Positions 7,517-16,260 of a stretch of 35,379 nucleotides of DNA are shown piece after piece. The notes under the pieces were generated by a model. It searched no databases, was not told the origin of the DNA, and saw nothing but the letters and a program-made list of their open reading frames with translations. This DNA is from Phaeospirillum sp. Its GTDB lineage: Bacteria > Pseudomonadota > Alphaproteobacteria > Rhodospirillales > Magnetospirillaceae. The stretch spans positions 1 through 35,379 of the forward strand of contig JAVBXM010000015.1 in the NCBI GenBank assembly GCA_030824585.1, given 5' to 3'. Every line of letters begins with the position of its first letter. The stretch's first letter is position 1. Both the position numbers and the translations under genes were made by a program.

Positions 7517-8326
7517 CTACTTGGCGTCGCCGAAGAACAACTGCTCGCCGTCGATCTTGAACGAGGCGATGGCCGCCTGCCCCTTGGGACCGGTCAGCCA
7601 CAGGTGCCAGGCCTTGGCATCGGCGACCTTGACCGCCTTGTGCTTCTCGGGATTGACCAGGATCGAGCCATAGGGATTGAATAGGGCGCGGTCGCCCTCC
7701 ACCAGGATGGCCAGGGACTGGCGGTTCTTGAAGCTGGCCCAGGTGCCGCGATCGGCCAGGGCATAGGCGTTCATGCCCGCCGCCGTGTTGAGCGTCGGCC
7801 CCATGCCGGCGCCCAGTTCGCGGTACCAGCCGCCGCCGGCCTTCACATCCACCTCGGCCTTCTTCCACAGGCGCAACTCGCTGCGATGGGTGCCGGAATC
7901 GTCGCCGCGCGAGGCGAAGGGCGCCTTGGCGACGGCGATCTTGGCGAAGGCGGCGACGGCATCCTTGCCGCCCTTGATGCCGGCGGGATCGGATGCCGGC
8001 CCCACCACGACGAAGTCGTTGTACATCACGTCGCGGCGGTCGATGCCGAAGCCCTCGGCCACGAACTTGTCCTCGCCGGCCCGGTCGTGGACCAGCAGGG
8101 CGTCGGCGTCGCCGCGCTCGCCCAGCTTGAGGGCCTGACCGGTCCCCACCGCCACCACGCGCACCTCGATGCCGGTCTCCGCCTTGAAGGCCGGCAGCAG
8201 ATGGCCGAACAGCCCCGATTGCTCGGTGGAGGTGGTGGAGGCCAGGGTGATGAAGCGCTCCTCGGCCCCGGCGGGGGCCACGGCCAGTGAAAACAGCGCC
8301 ATGGCGGCAAGCAGCAGACGTTTCAT
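7517..8326 (-). CDS. tupA: Tungstate-binding protein TupA
   Basis: This is the periplasmic tungstate receptor of a TupABC ABC importer. The 269-aa precursor has a Sec signal peptide (MKRLLLAAMALFSLAVAPAGA, cleavage near residue 21). Directly after it comes the TupA signature LASTTSTEQSGLFG, whose Thr/Ser side chains are the expected oxyanion ligands. GTGQALKLGERGDADALLVHD, YNDFVVVGPASDPAG and SRGDDSGTH follow, all usual for the family. The ATG at 8326 has a GAGGAGG ribosome binding site that includes the last bases of the tupC stop, so translation is probably coupled. Gene order tupB-tupC-tupA differs from the common tupABC order. Tungstate over molybdate is inferred from family membership. 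Confidence 0.9.
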   Translation of the reverse strand: MKRLLLAAMALFSLAVAPAGAEERFITLASTTSTEQSGLFGHLLPAFKAETGIEVRVVAVGTGQALKLGERGDADALLVHDRAGEDKFVAEGFGIDRRDVMYNDFVVVGPASDPAGIKGGKDAVAAFAKIAVAKAPFASRGDDSGTHRSELRLWKKAEVDVKAGGGWYRELGAGMGPTLNTAAGMNAYALADRGTWASFKNRQSLAILVEGDRALFNPYGSILVNPEKHKAVKVADAKAWHLWLTGPKGQAAIASFKIDGEQLFFGDAK

Positions 8327-8340
8327 GGTCCAGATCCTCC

Positions 8341-9069
8341 TCAACAAACCAGTTCACCGGCCAGGAAAGCCCTGGCCTGGGCCGATTTCGGCCCCTTGAA
8401 GAATTCCGCCGCCGGGGCGTGCTCCACCAGGCGGCCATGGGACAGGAACACCACCTCGTCGGCCAGACGGCGGGCTTGGCCCAGGTCGTGGGTGGTCATG
8501 ACGATCTTGGTGCCCGAAGCGTGGAACTCCTGCACCGCCATCTCCACCGACAGGGCGGCGGCGGGGTCCAGCGCCGAGGTGGGCTCGTCGAGGAACAGCA
8601 CATCCGGCCCGGCGGCCCAGGCCCGCGCCAGGGCGAGGCGCTGCTGCTCGCCGCCCGACAGCACCCGCGCCGGGCGCGGGGCCAGCGGGGCAAGGCCGAA
8701 ACGCTCCAGCGCCTCCATGGCCAGCGGGCCACGACGCCGCCACGGCACCCCGCGCAAGGCCAGGACGTAGCGGACATTGGCCACCGCCGAACGGCGCAGC
8801 AGCACCGGGCGCTGGAACACCATGGCCTGACGGCGGCGCACCGGCTCGCCCTCGGCCGCGCCGCTCCAGCGGACGGAGCCGGCGCTGGGGGTCAGCAATC
8901 CATGGCACAGGCGCAGCAGCAGGCTCTTGCCCGCCCCGTTGGGGCCCAGAATCACCGTGCGCACCCCGGCCTCGAGGCGCAGGGAAATATTGTCCAGCAA
9001 AGCCCGCTCGCCGGCGGCAAAGCCGACCCGGTCCAGTTCCAGCGGCAAGATGGTGTCCGGCGCCCTCAT
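8341..9069 (-). CDS. tupC: Tungstate ABC transporter ATP-binding protein TupC
   Basis: This is the cytoplasmic ATPase subunit that powers the importer. The 242-aa product has all ABC motifs: Walker A GPNGAGKS (about 42-49), the Q-loop in MVFQRPVLLRRSAVANV, the signature LSGGEQQRLALARAW, Walker B VLFLDEPTSALDP, and the switch histidine in MTTHDLGQARRLAD. The ATG at 9069 overlaps the tupB stop as ATGA, a sign of translational coupling. Its own stop overlaps the tupA ribosome binding site. QRPVLLRRSAVANV is characteristic of the tungstate/molybdate-like branch of these ATPases. Confidence 0.93.
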   Translation of the reverse strand: MRAPDTILPLELDRVGFAAGERALLDNISLRLEAGVRTVILGPNGAGKSLLLRLCHGLLTPSAGSVRWSGAAEGEPVRRRQAMVFQRPVLLRRSAVANVRYVLALRGVPWRRRGPLAMEALERFGLAPLAPRPARVLSGGEQQRLALARAWAAGPDVLFLDEPTSALDPAAALSVEMAVQEFHASGTKIVMTTHDLGQARRLADEVVFLSHGRLVEHAPAAEFFKGPKSAQARAFLAGELVC

Positions 9070-9770
9070 CCCATCCTCCGCCGGGCCCACTGGCCCATCA
9101 GGAACACCCCCGCATTGACCAAGGTCACCAGGGCGATGAGGATCAGGCCCAACCCCATGGCCAGCGGCAGGTCGCCCTTGCTGGTTTCCAGAGCGATGGT
9201 GGTGGTCATGGTCCGCGTTACCCCCTTGATGTTGCCGCCGACGATCATCACCGCCCCCACCTCGGCGGCGGCGCGGCCGAACCCGGCCAGGATGGCGGTC
9301 AGCAGGCTGAAGCGCCCATCCCACAGCAGGGTGACCAGCCGCCCGACCCCGGACACGCCCAGCGAACGCAATTGCTCGCCGTATTCCTCCCACAGGTCGG
9401 CCACCACCTGCCGGGCCAGGGCGGCGACGATGGGCAGGACGAGAAGGGTCTGGGCCATCACCATGGCGGTGGGGGTGAACAGCAGCCCGGCCTCGCCCAG
9501 CGGCCCGGCGCGGGACAGCAACAGATAGACCCCCAGGCCCACCACCACCGGCGGCAGCCCCATGAAGGCGTTGAGCATCACCACCACGGCGCCGCGCCCG
9601 GGAAAGGCCGACAACGCCAGCACCGCCCCCAGCGGCAAGCCGATCAGTCCGGCCAGCAGCACCGCCAGCCCCGATACCTGCACCGACAGCCGCACGATGC
9701 CCAGCATCTGCGGATCGAGGGTCAGAACGAGATCAAGGGCCACCGACAGGGCCTGGGACAGATCGGACAT
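9066..9770 (-). CDS. tupB: Tungstate ABC transporter permease TupB
   Basis: This is the integral membrane subunit. The 234-aa protein has about five or six hydrophobic segments (near residues 25-50, 58-82, 92-115, 140-165 and 198-222). The cytoplasmic coupling EAA-like region reads SLGVSGVGRLVTLLWDGRFSLLTAILAGFGRAAAEVGAVMIVGGN, where GFGRAAAEVGAVMIVGGNI is typical of TupB. The ATG at 9770 has an AAGGCG ribosome binding site. It is the first gene of a four-gene operon (tupB, tupC, tupA and a second tupA-like gene), divergent from rimO. The 161-bp gap to rimO must hold both promoters, but I could not identify a convincing ModE or other metal-responsive box in it. Confidence 0.92.
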   Translation of the reverse strand: MSDLSQALSVALDLVLTLDPQMLGIVRLSVQVSGLAVLLAGLIGLPLGAVLALSAFPGRGAVVVMLNAFMGLPPVVVGLGVYLLLSRAGPLGEAGLLFTPTAMVMAQTLLVLPIVAALARQVVADLWEEYGEQLRSLGVSGVGRLVTLLWDGRFSLLTAILAGFGRAAAEVGAVMIVGGNIKGVTRTMTTTIALETSKGDLPLAMGLGLILIALVTLVNAGVFLMGQWARRRMG

Positions 9771-9931
9771 TTCGCGCCTTTTTCTGTCCTATTGTGCATT
9801 CTTTCCTGATCGTTGTTAAGAAATGGATACATTGCGCAAAGGTCGCAAGGGGGGCCGGGGCGCAAAGCTTGCTTTTCGCCACCGATATCCGCTAAGTCAC
9901 GGCAATTCCTGACAGCAAGCGCGGTTTCCCC

Positions 9932-11278
9932 ATGACTCAGACGAACCCCAAGGTCGGCATCGTCAGCCTCGGCTGCTCCAAGGCCCTGGTGGATTCCGAG
10001 CGCATCCTGACCAAGCTGCGGGCCGAGGGCTACGACATCTCGGGCAGCTATGACGGCGCCGACGTGGTGATCGTCAACACCTGCGGCTTCCTGGATTCCG
10101 CCCGCGCCGAATCGCTGGAGGCCATCGGCGAGGCCCTGGCCGAGAACGGCAAGGTCATCGTCACCGGCTGCATGGGCGGCGACGAAAAGGCCATCCGCGC
10201 CGCCCACCCCTCGGTGCTGGCGGTCAGCGGCCCCCACCAGTACCAGGCGGTGGTCGAGGCGGTGCACGCCGCCATCCCGCCGCTGCACGATCCCAAGCTG
10301 TCGCTGGTGCCGCCCGAGGGCCTGCACCTGACGCCGCACCACTACGCCTACCTGAAGATTTCCGAAGGCTGCAACAACAGTTGCTCGTTCTGCATCATCC
10401 CCGACATCCGCGGTCCGCTGGCGAGCCGCCCGGCCGCCGACGTGCTGGGCGAAGCCGAGCGCCTGGCCGAGGCCGGCGTCCGCGAGCTGCTGGTCATCTC
10501 CCAAGACACCAGCGCCTACGGCCTGGACCTGCGCCACGCCGAAAGCACCTGGCGCGGCAGGCCGGTGCGCGCCCACCTTACCGATCTGGCCTCGGCGCTG
10601 GGCGAACTGGGCATCTGGATCAGGCTGCACTACGTCTATCCCTACCCCCATGTGGACGAGATCATTCCGCTGATGGCCGAGGGCAGGATCCTTCCCTACC
10701 TGGACATCCCGTTCCAGCACGCCAGCCCCCAGGTGCTGAAGGCCATGCGCCGCCCGGCCAACCAGGAGAAGGTGCTGGGCCGCATCCGCTCGTGGCGCGA
10801 GACCTGTCCCGACCTGACGCTCCGCTCCACCTTCATCGTCGGCTTCCCCGGCGAGACCGACGACGATTTCGAGGCGCTGCTGGAATGGCTGGACGAGGCC
10901 CAGTTGGACCGGGTCGGCTGCTTCAAGTACGAGGACGTCAAGGGCGCCCCCGCCAATGCCTTCGCCGATCAGGTGGACGAGGACGTCAAGGAGGAGCGCC
11001 ACCAGCGCTTCATGGAGGCGGCCCGCCAGATCGCCGACGAGCGCGGGGCGCGCAAGGAAGGCACCCGCATCGAGGTGATCGTCGACGAGGTGGACGAGGA
11101 AGGCGCCATCGGCCGCTCCAAGGCCGACAGCCCCGAGGTGGACGGCGCGGTGTTCATGAACGGCGAGACCGACCTCAGCCCCGGCGATCTGGTGATCGTC
11201 GAGGTGGAGGCGGCCGAGGATTACGACCTGTGGGGCGACGTGGTGGAACGGCTGCCGCCGCCCCGCCCGCGCCGCTGA
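9932..11278 (+). CDS. rimO: Ribosomal protein S12 methylthiotransferase RimO
   Basis: RimO is a radical-SAM enzyme that methylthiolates a conserved aspartate of ribosomal protein S12. The 448-aa protein has the N-terminal UPF0004 domain with its cluster cysteines ([25 protein letters not shown]). The radical-SAM core has CNNSCSFC (C147, C151, C154), and a C-terminal TRAM-like region starts around residue 380. The FLDSA and [10 protein letters not shown] forms separate RimO from the tRNA enzyme MiaB. Length matches the family. The ATG at 9932 begins the conserved [10 protein letters not shown]-terminus. The enzyme carries two [4Fe-4S] clusters. It is divergent from the tup operon, and the neighbours give no functional link. 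Confidence 0.95.
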   Translation: MTQTNPKVGIVSLGCSKALVDSERILTKLRAEGYDISGSYDGADVVIVNTCGFLDSARAESLEAIGEALAENGKVIVTGCMGGDEKAIRAAHPSVLAVSGPHQYQAVVEAVHAAIPPLHDPKLSLVPPEGLHLTPHHYAYLKISEGCNNSCSFCIIPDIRGPLASRPAADVLGEAERLAEAGVRELLVISQDTSAYGLDLRHAESTWRGRPVRAHLTDLASALGELGIWIRLHYVYPYPHVDEIIPLMAEGRILPYLDIPFQHASPQVLKAMRRPANQEKVLGRIRSWRETCPDLTLRSTFIVGFPGETDDDFEALLEWLDEAQLDRVGCFKYEDVKGAPANAFADQVDEDVKEERHQRFMEAARQIADERGARKEGTRIEVIVDEVDEEGAIGRSKADSPEVDGAVFMNGETDLSPGDLVIVEVEAAEDYDLWGDVVERLPPPRPRR

Positions 11279-11331
11279 GGACGCCGCCGGTCGGGCCCGA
11301 TCTAAATTATACCTTATTCACATTCGTGATT

Positions 11332-11350
11332 TTATCGCGTCATGCGATAA
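11332..11350. repeat. Inverted repeat upstream of the histidine kinase gene
   Basis: A perfect 7-bp inverted repeat TTATCGC/GCGATAA (11332-11338 with 11344-11350) with a 5-nt spacer lies in AT-rich DNA between rimO and the next gene. It could be an operator for the kinase gene or a weak terminator for rimO; there is no T-run. Confidence 0.4.
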
Positions 11351-11380
11351 TTGCCGGCGGCCGCATGGGGATCGCCGATA

Positions 11381-12745
11381 TTGACGCACACCAGCCATAG
11401 CACCTTTGCCTCTTCGCCGCGCGCCCTGGCGATCCTCGGTTCGGACGGCACCCTGGCCCATGTGGGCGACACCCTGTGCCGGGCGCTGGGCTTGGCGGAA
11501 GCCCGGCTGGTCGGCAGCCGGCCCGGCTGGGTCGACGGCCCCGACAGTACCCACACCCCCCTGCCCGACGGCCAGATTCTGGTGGAACTCGCCCCCGAGG
11601 CGGAGACCCGGCTGCGCGACAGCCTGCGCGTCAATGTCGAGATGCGGGCGATCATCGAGAATACCTTCGAATTCATCGGTCTGCTGTCCCCCGACGGGCG
11701 GCTGCTGGACGCCAACCGTACCGCGCTGGCCTTCATCGGCCTGGATTCCATCACGCCGATCCTGGGCGTCCACTTCGCCGAAACCCCGTGGTGGGAACAT
11801 TCCCCCGAGGAGCGCGCCATGCTGCGCGACGCGGTGGCCCGGGCGTCGGTGGGGGAGTTCGTGCGGTTCGAGACCACCCACGTCGATGCCGACGGCGGCA
11901 TCGCCTATGTGGACTTCTCGCTCAAGCCGGTGCCCGATCACGACGGCAATATCCTCTTCCTGGTGCCGGAAGGCCGCGACATCACCCAGCGCAAGCGGGC
12001 CGAGGCCGCCCTGGTCTCCGCCAAGCAGGAGGCCGAGGCCGCCAACCGGGCCAAGTCGCAGTTTCTCGCCACGGTCAGCCATGAACTGCGCACCCCGCTC
12101 AACGCGGTGATCGGCTTTTCCGAGGCCGTCCTGGCCGGGGCGGTCGGCACCATGAATCTCGATCGCTATCTGGAATACATGGACCTCATCCATTCCGCCG
12201 GAATGCACCTGCGCGCCCTGATCGAGGACATCTTGGACGTGTCGCGCGTCGAGGCGGGCCGCACCGAACTGGACGAGGACGAGGCCGACCTCGCCGAGCT
12301 GATCCGCACCACCGCCCGGCTGCTGGAGCACAAGGCCGCCGTCACCGGCGTGGACCTGGTGGTGGACATCGACCCCGGGCTGCCCCGCATGCGCCTCGAC
12401 CCGCGACGCATACGGCAAGTCCTGCTCAACCTGACGGGCAACGCCCTCAAGTTCACGCCCGGCCCCGGTTCGGTGACCATTTCCGCCTTCCCCGGCCCGG
12501 ACGGCGTCGAGATCGCGGTGAGCGATACCGGCATCGGCATCGCCCCCGAGCACCACGCCAAGGTCTGGCAGGCCTTCTACCAGGCGGATTCGTCGCTGTC
12601 GCGCCGCCATCAGGGCTCCGGCCTGGGGCTGGCCATCGTTCGCCACTTCGTCGAGGCCCACGACGGCACCGTCTCCCTCGACAGCGTTCCGGGCCAGGGA
12701 ACCCGCATCGCGGTCACGCTGCCCACCTCGCGCGTCGTCGCCTAA
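11381..12745 (+). CDS. PAS-domain sensor histidine kinase
   Basis: This soluble two-component sensor kinase has 454 aa. The N-terminal ~85 residues look like a degenerate PAS-like region. A PAS domain follows at about 87-205 (IENTFEFIGLLSPDGRLLDANRTAL ... VPEGRDITQRKRAE). Next come a short coiled linker and the HisKA domain with the phospho-acceptor in SHELRTPLNAVIGF (H234). The ATPase domain has N box NLTGNALKF, G1 DTGIGIAPEH and G2 GSGLGLAI. No transmembrane segment is seen. The TTG at 11381 is preferred because GGGGA lies 9 nt upstream; an upstream TTG at 11351 would add 10 residues. No response regulator is adjacent, so it is an orphan kinase with an unknown signal. Confidence 0.88.
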   Translation: MTHTSHSTFASSPRALAILGSDGTLAHVGDTLCRALGLAEARLVGSRPGWVDGPDSTHTPLPDGQILVELAPEAETRLRDSLRVNVEMRAIIENTFEFIGLLSPDGRLLDANRTALAFIGLDSITPILGVHFAETPWWEHSPEERAMLRDAVARASVGEFVRFETTHVDADGGIAYVDFSLKPVPDHDGNILFLVPEGRDITQRKRAEAALVSAKQEAEAANRAKSQFLATVSHELRTPLNAVIGFSEAVLAGAVGTMNLDRYLEYMDLIHSAGMHLRALIEDILDVSRVEAGRTELDEDEADLAELIRTTARLLEHKAAVTGVDLVVDIDPGLPRMRLDPRRIRQVLLNLTGNALKFTPGPGSVTISAFPGPDGVEIAVSDTGIGIAPEHHAKVWQAFYQADSSLSRRHQGSGLGLAIVRHFVEAHDGTVSLDSVPGQGTRIAVTLPTSRVVA

Positions 12746-12815
12746 CCAAAGTCAAATACCAAACTTCAACGCTTGGTTATTCTCCCTGAGCAACAGCCAC
12801 TCAGAGGAGGCACTC

Positions 12816-12956
12816 ATGCGCAATTCCGACAATTCCGCTAAGGCTTTTCCCGCCCGCCTGTGGCGTCGCGTCGCCGTCCAGGCCGCCTACCTGCTGGCGG
12901 TGGGGGCAAGCTTCACCCTGGCCCTGGCCGCCGGCATCACGCTGCTGGAGGGGTGA
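12816..12956 (+). CDS. 46-aa single-pass membrane protein
   Basis: This is a small ORF with a very strong ribosome binding site, GAGGAGG (12804-12810), 5 nt before the ATG. The product starts with a polar, basic segment (MRNSDNSAKAFPARLWRR) and continues with one hydrophobic helix (about residues 20-43, Ala/Leu-rich), ending LLEG. The positive residues before the helix predict an N-in, C-out topology. I recognise no family. It lies 70 bases after the histidine kinase stop and ends 16 bases before the end of the convergent ParA-like gene. It may be co-transcribed with the kinase or be a stand-alone stress or regulatory peptide. Confidence 0.65.
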   Translation: MRNSDNSAKAFPARLWRRVAVQAAYLLAVGASFTLALAAGITLLEG

Positions 12957-12972
12957 CGGATACGGCCCGTCG

Positions 12973-14007
12973 TCAGATGGGCATGTACATCCAGCGGCCG
13001 AGGGCGTAGCCGACGCAGCCGCCCAGCAGGATCAGCATGATCCCGACGCCGATCTTCCAGCGCAGGTCGGAAACCTCGGGCAGGATATCCACCGTTTCGG
13101 CCAGTTGTTCGTCCCAGTTGGGGCCGGGCACCGGCCCCGGTTCCATGGGCGGCGATTGGCGGACGGGGGGCAGTTCCTCTTCCTCCTCGTCCGGCACCTC
13201 TCCGGTCGCCGGGCTCCTGGCGGCGGATGGGCCGCGCGGCTCCAGCATGTGGGACTCGACGAAATCGGCCAGATGAGCATAGGCCTTGGCCGCCGGACTT
13301 TCCGGATCGAGAATCACCAGCGGCAGGTCGCGCGCCGCCGCCTCCACCACCTTCATGTCGCGCGGTACCCGCACCGGCAGCACCCGCCCGCCGAACGAGG
13401 CGGTGACCGCGTCGGTGATGCGGTGCATGACGTCGCTGTCCTCGGTCATGGTGAACAGGATGCCCATGGTCTCGAGGGTACGGTTGAAATGGGTGCGCAC
13501 CCGCTGGATGTTCCACCACGCCTTGTGCAACCCGTCCAGGGCCAGCGGCGCCGGCACCACCGGCAGGATCACCACGTCGGCGGCCACCGCCGCGTTGACC
13601 GACAGGATGCCGAAGGCCGGCGGGCAATCGATCACCACCACGTCCACGTCGGCCGGCGTGCTTTCCAGGGCGCGTTCCAGCACGTATTGCGGCTCGGGCT
13701 TGACGGCGATCTCCACGTCGGCCCACGACAGATCGTCGGACCCGGCGATCAGACGCAGATTGGGATAGGGCGTGGCGCGCGAGGCGTGGCTCACGTCCAC
13801 CTCGCCGCGCAGCAGCTGATAGGCGCCGGTGGCCGCCGGAGCGGTCAGCCCGACGCTGGTCGAGGCGTTGCTCTGGGCGTCCAGGTCGATCAGCACGACC
13901 TTGCGCCCCAGCTCGGCCAGACAGACCGCCAGATTGACGCTGGTGGTGGTCTTGCCGATGCCGCCCTTCTGGTTGAACACCACCATGATCCTGGGCTTGG
14001 CGCTCAC
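12973..14007 (-). CDS. ParA/MinD-like ATPase with C-terminal membrane anchor
   Basis: This is a deviant-Walker P-loop ATPase of the ParA/Soj group, 344 aa. The N-terminal ~245 residues carry the deviant Walker A KGGIGKTT (about 15-22), Walker A' in LIDLDAQSNASTSVGL, and Walker B VVVIDCPPAFG. A Pro/Glu-rich linker follows (about 250-310, with a DEEEEE run) and then a single C-terminal transmembrane helix (about 317-340) ending near the terminus. Such a tail is not normal for ParA. The GTG at 14007 is chosen because GGAGG lies 7 nt upstream; an ATG at 14013 sits too close to that site. No parB is adjacent, so a chromosome-partitioning role is doubtful. Positioning of a membrane complex is a guess. 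Confidence 0.88.
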   Translation of the reverse strand: MSAKPRIMVVFNQKGGIGKTTTSVNLAVCLAELGRKVVLIDLDAQSNASTSVGLTAPAATGAYQLLRGEVDVSHASRATPYPNLRLIAGSDDLSWADVEIAVKPEPQYVLERALESTPADVDVVVIDCPPAFGILSVNAAVAADVVILPVVPAPLALDGLHKAWWNIQRVRTHFNRTLETMGILFTMTEDSDVMHRITDAVTASFGGRVLPVRVPRDMKVVEAAARDLPLVILDPESPAAKAYAHLADFVESHMLEPRGPSAARSPATGEVPDEEEEELPPVRQSPPMEPGPVPGPNWDEQLAETVDILPEVSDLRWKIGVGIMLILLGGCVGYALGRWMYMPI

Positions 14008-14103
14008 CGTCATTCCTCCCGCAAAATCCGCAAGGGACAATAACCATCCCCCGGGGCCAGCCGCAACCTTCGCCCTGTAATCGGCTGTTGTCGAGCCAAA
14101 GGA

Positions 14104-14589
14104 ATGTCCCTATACTCCGGCCCCGTGAGCCAGCCATACTTCGACATAATTCGCTTGATCGAGCGCCTGCACAGACATTTCCTCGATGTCTTGCGTACGG
14201 AATTGCGTCGTCTGACCATCGAAGACATCAACGCCGTCCAGGCCTTGCTTCTCTACAACATCGGCGAGAACGAGGTGGTCATTCGCGACCTCAAGGACCG
14301 CGGCTACTATCAGGGCTCCAACGTCTCCTACAACATCAAGGCGCTGACCGAGTGCGGTTACTTGATGCAGGAACGCTCCACCCACGACCGCCGCTCGGTT
14401 CGCCTCAAGCTGACCGACAAGGGTCTGTCCCTGTGCAATTCCATCCGCAAGCTGCAGGATGATCTGGCCGGGGTGCTGGGCGGCGACGAGAAGACGGCGG
14501 CCCAGCTGGACACCACGCTGGAGACCATGCAGCGCCTCGAGCGCACCTGGACCGATTTCGTCCATTACGGCCGCATCCGCAGCCTTTAA
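14104..14589 (+). CDS. MarR-type winged-helix transcriptional regulator
   Basis: This is a 161-aa predicted DNA-binding regulator. The central part has the winged-helix arrangement: LTIEDINAVQALLLYNIGENEVVIRDLKDRG (about 38-68), a recognition helix in GSNVSYNIKALTECGYL (about 71-87), and the wing ERSTHDRRSVRLKLTDKG (about 90-107). Flanking helices would form the dimer interface. It resembles the LdtR-like branch of MarR found in alphaproteobacteria. It is divergent from the ParA-like gene across a 96-bp gap and lies 76 bp ahead of purB on the same strand. GGA sits directly before the ATG at 14104, too close to be ideal; a GTG at 14125 is an alternative start. The ligand and targets are unknown. 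Confidence 0.85.
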   Translation: MSLYSGPVSQPYFDIIRLIERLHRHFLDVLRTELRRLTIEDINAVQALLLYNIGENEVVIRDLKDRGYYQGSNVSYNIKALTECGYLMQERSTHDRRSVRLKLTDKGLSLCNSIRKLQDDLAGVLGGDEKTAAQLDTTLETMQRLERTWTDFVHYGRIRSL

Positions 14590-14665
14590 TTCCCCACATC
14601 CACTTTAATCCGGGCCGCCTTCGTGCTATTTCCGCCTCCTTGCGTTGTTAAGGAGGCCTCGCGCC

Positions 14666-15979
14666 ATGATCCCCCGCTATTCCCGCGCTGAAATGACCAA
14701 GATCTGGGAGCCGGAAAACCGCTTCCGCATCTGGTTCGAGATCGAGGCCCACGCCTGCGACGCCCTGGCCGAGATCGGGGTGATCCCCAAGGAATCCGCC
14801 CGCATCATCTGGGAGAAGGGCGACAAGCCCTATACCCCCGCCCGCTCGGCGCGCATCGACGAGATCGAGGCCGAGACCAAGCACGACGTCATCGCCTTCC
14901 TGACCGAGCTGGCCGAGCATATCGGCCCCGAGTCCCGCTTCGTGCACCAGGGCATGACCTCGTCCGACGTACTGGACACCTGTCTCAACGTGCAGTTGAC
15001 CCAGGCGGCCGACATCCTGCTGGCCGACCTGGACCGGGTGCTGGCGGCGCTGGAGAAGCGGGCCTTCGAGCTGAAGGACGTGGTGTGCATGGGCCGCTCC
15101 CACGGCATCCATGCCGAGCCGGTGACCATGGGCCTGAAGTTCGCCACCTTCCACGCCGAATTCCAGCGCAACCGCCGCCGGCTGAAGTCGGCGCGCGAAG
15201 ACATCGCCACCTGCGCCATCTCGGGCGCCGTGGGCACCTTCGCCAACATCGATCCCCGGGTCGAGGAGCACGTGGCCGCCAAGCTGGGCCTCAAGCCCGA
15301 GCCGGTCTCCACCCAGGTGATCCCGCGTGACCGCCACGCCCAATTCTTCGCCACGCTGGGCGTCGTCGCCAGTTCGGTGGAGCATCTGGCCATCGAAATC
15401 CGCCATCTGCAGCGCACCGAAGTGCGCGAGGCCGAGGAATACTTCTCGCCCGGCCAGAAGGGCAGCTCGGCCATGCCCCACAAGCGCAATCCGGTGCTGA
15501 CCGAAAACCTCACCGGTCTGGCCCGCATCGTGCGTGGCATGGTGATCCCGGCCATGGAGAACGTGGCGCTCTGGCACGAGCGCGACATCTCCCACTCCTC
15601 GGTGGAGCGCATGATCGGCCCCGACGCCACCGTCACCCTGGACTTCGCGCTGAACCGCCTGGCCGGCGTGGTCGAGAAGCTGGTGGTCTATCCCGACGCC
15701 GTCGAGAAGAACCTCAACCAGCTGGGCGGGCTGGTGTTTTCGCAGCGCGTCCTGCTGGCGCTCACCCAGGCGGGTATGAGCCGCGAGGACAGCTACAAGG
15801 CGGTGCAGCGCAACGCCATGAAGGTGTGGCTGGAATCCGCCAATTTCCTCGACCTGCTCAAGGCCGATGCCGAGGTTGCCGCCAAGATTCCGGCGCGTAC
15901 CCTGGAGGAGCTGTTCGACCTGGGCTACCACACCAAGCACGTGGACACTATTTTCAAGCGCGTCTTCGGCCGCGCCTGA
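14666..15979 (+). CDS. purB: Adenylosuccinate lyase
   Basis: PurB catalyses two fumarate-releasing steps of purine synthesis, SAICAR to AICAR and adenylosuccinate to AMP. The 437-aa product shows the fumarase/aspartase superfamily signatures: TSSDVLDT (about 94-101), GRSHGIHAEP with the catalytic histidine, and the flexible loop GSSAMPHKRNP (266-276) with the catalytic serine. The short C-terminal domain contains MKVWLESANFLDLLKAD. The ATG at 14666 has AGGAGG 9 nt upstream (14651-14656). A longer frame reaches 14645 without such a site. The GC-rich inverted repeat shortly downstream could terminate the transcript. Confidence 0.96.
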   Translation: MIPRYSRAEMTKIWEPENRFRIWFEIEAHACDALAEIGVIPKESARIIWEKGDKPYTPARSARIDEIEAETKHDVIAFLTELAEHIGPESRFVHQGMTSSDVLDTCLNVQLTQAADILLADLDRVLAALEKRAFELKDVVCMGRSHGIHAEPVTMGLKFATFHAEFQRNRRRLKSAREDIATCAISGAVGTFANIDPRVEEHVAAKLGLKPEPVSTQVIPRDRHAQFFATLGVVASSVEHLAIEIRHLQRTEVREAEEYFSPGQKGSSAMPHKRNPVLTENLTGLARIVRGMVIPAMENVALWHERDISHSSVERMIGPDATVTLDFALNRLAGVVEKLVVYPDAVEKNLNQLGGLVFSQRVLLALTQAGMSREDSYKAVQRNAMKVWLESANFLDLLKADAEVAAKIPARTLEELFDLGYHTKHVDTIFKRVFGRA

Positions 15980-16260
15980 TGCGAGCCCGGCCGTGCCGCG
16001 CCCCCCGGCCGGGGGCGGCATGGCCGGAGCGCAATGCCGCCCCGAGCCTTTCGCCCCTGTCACCCCCATGGACAGAGTGCGACCTCTGGGCTAATAATCC
16101 CAGATAGTATTCAAGGGATTCAAACGGTACCCGCCGCCACCGCTCCACCTCACCCGCTTCCCCCTGGCGCTCCCGCGTGGGCGATGGGTCGCGCCGTGAG
16201 GGACGAACAGGCTCCGACGGATAACCGCCCCTGCAACTTGATACGGGTACCCTGCGCATC
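15980..16260. other. Intergenic gap between purB and the glucan synthase gene
   Basis: A 281-bp gap with no convincing gene. It starts with a GC-rich imperfect inverted repeat (about 15990-16020, GCCG(CG)CCCCC against GGGGGCGGC) that may terminate purB. A 6-bp inverted repeat TCTGGG/CCCAGA (16085-16090 with 16099-16104) follows in slightly more AT-rich sequence where the promoter of the next gene may lie. No clear ribosome binding site is seen before the ATG at 16261. Confidence 0.4.

Noticed and set aside
9771-9931. A ModE-like or other metal-responsive operator between tupB and rimO
   Set aside because: Only weak, imperfect inverted matches (around ATTGTGCATT and ATACATTGCGC) could be seen, which is not enough to call a site.
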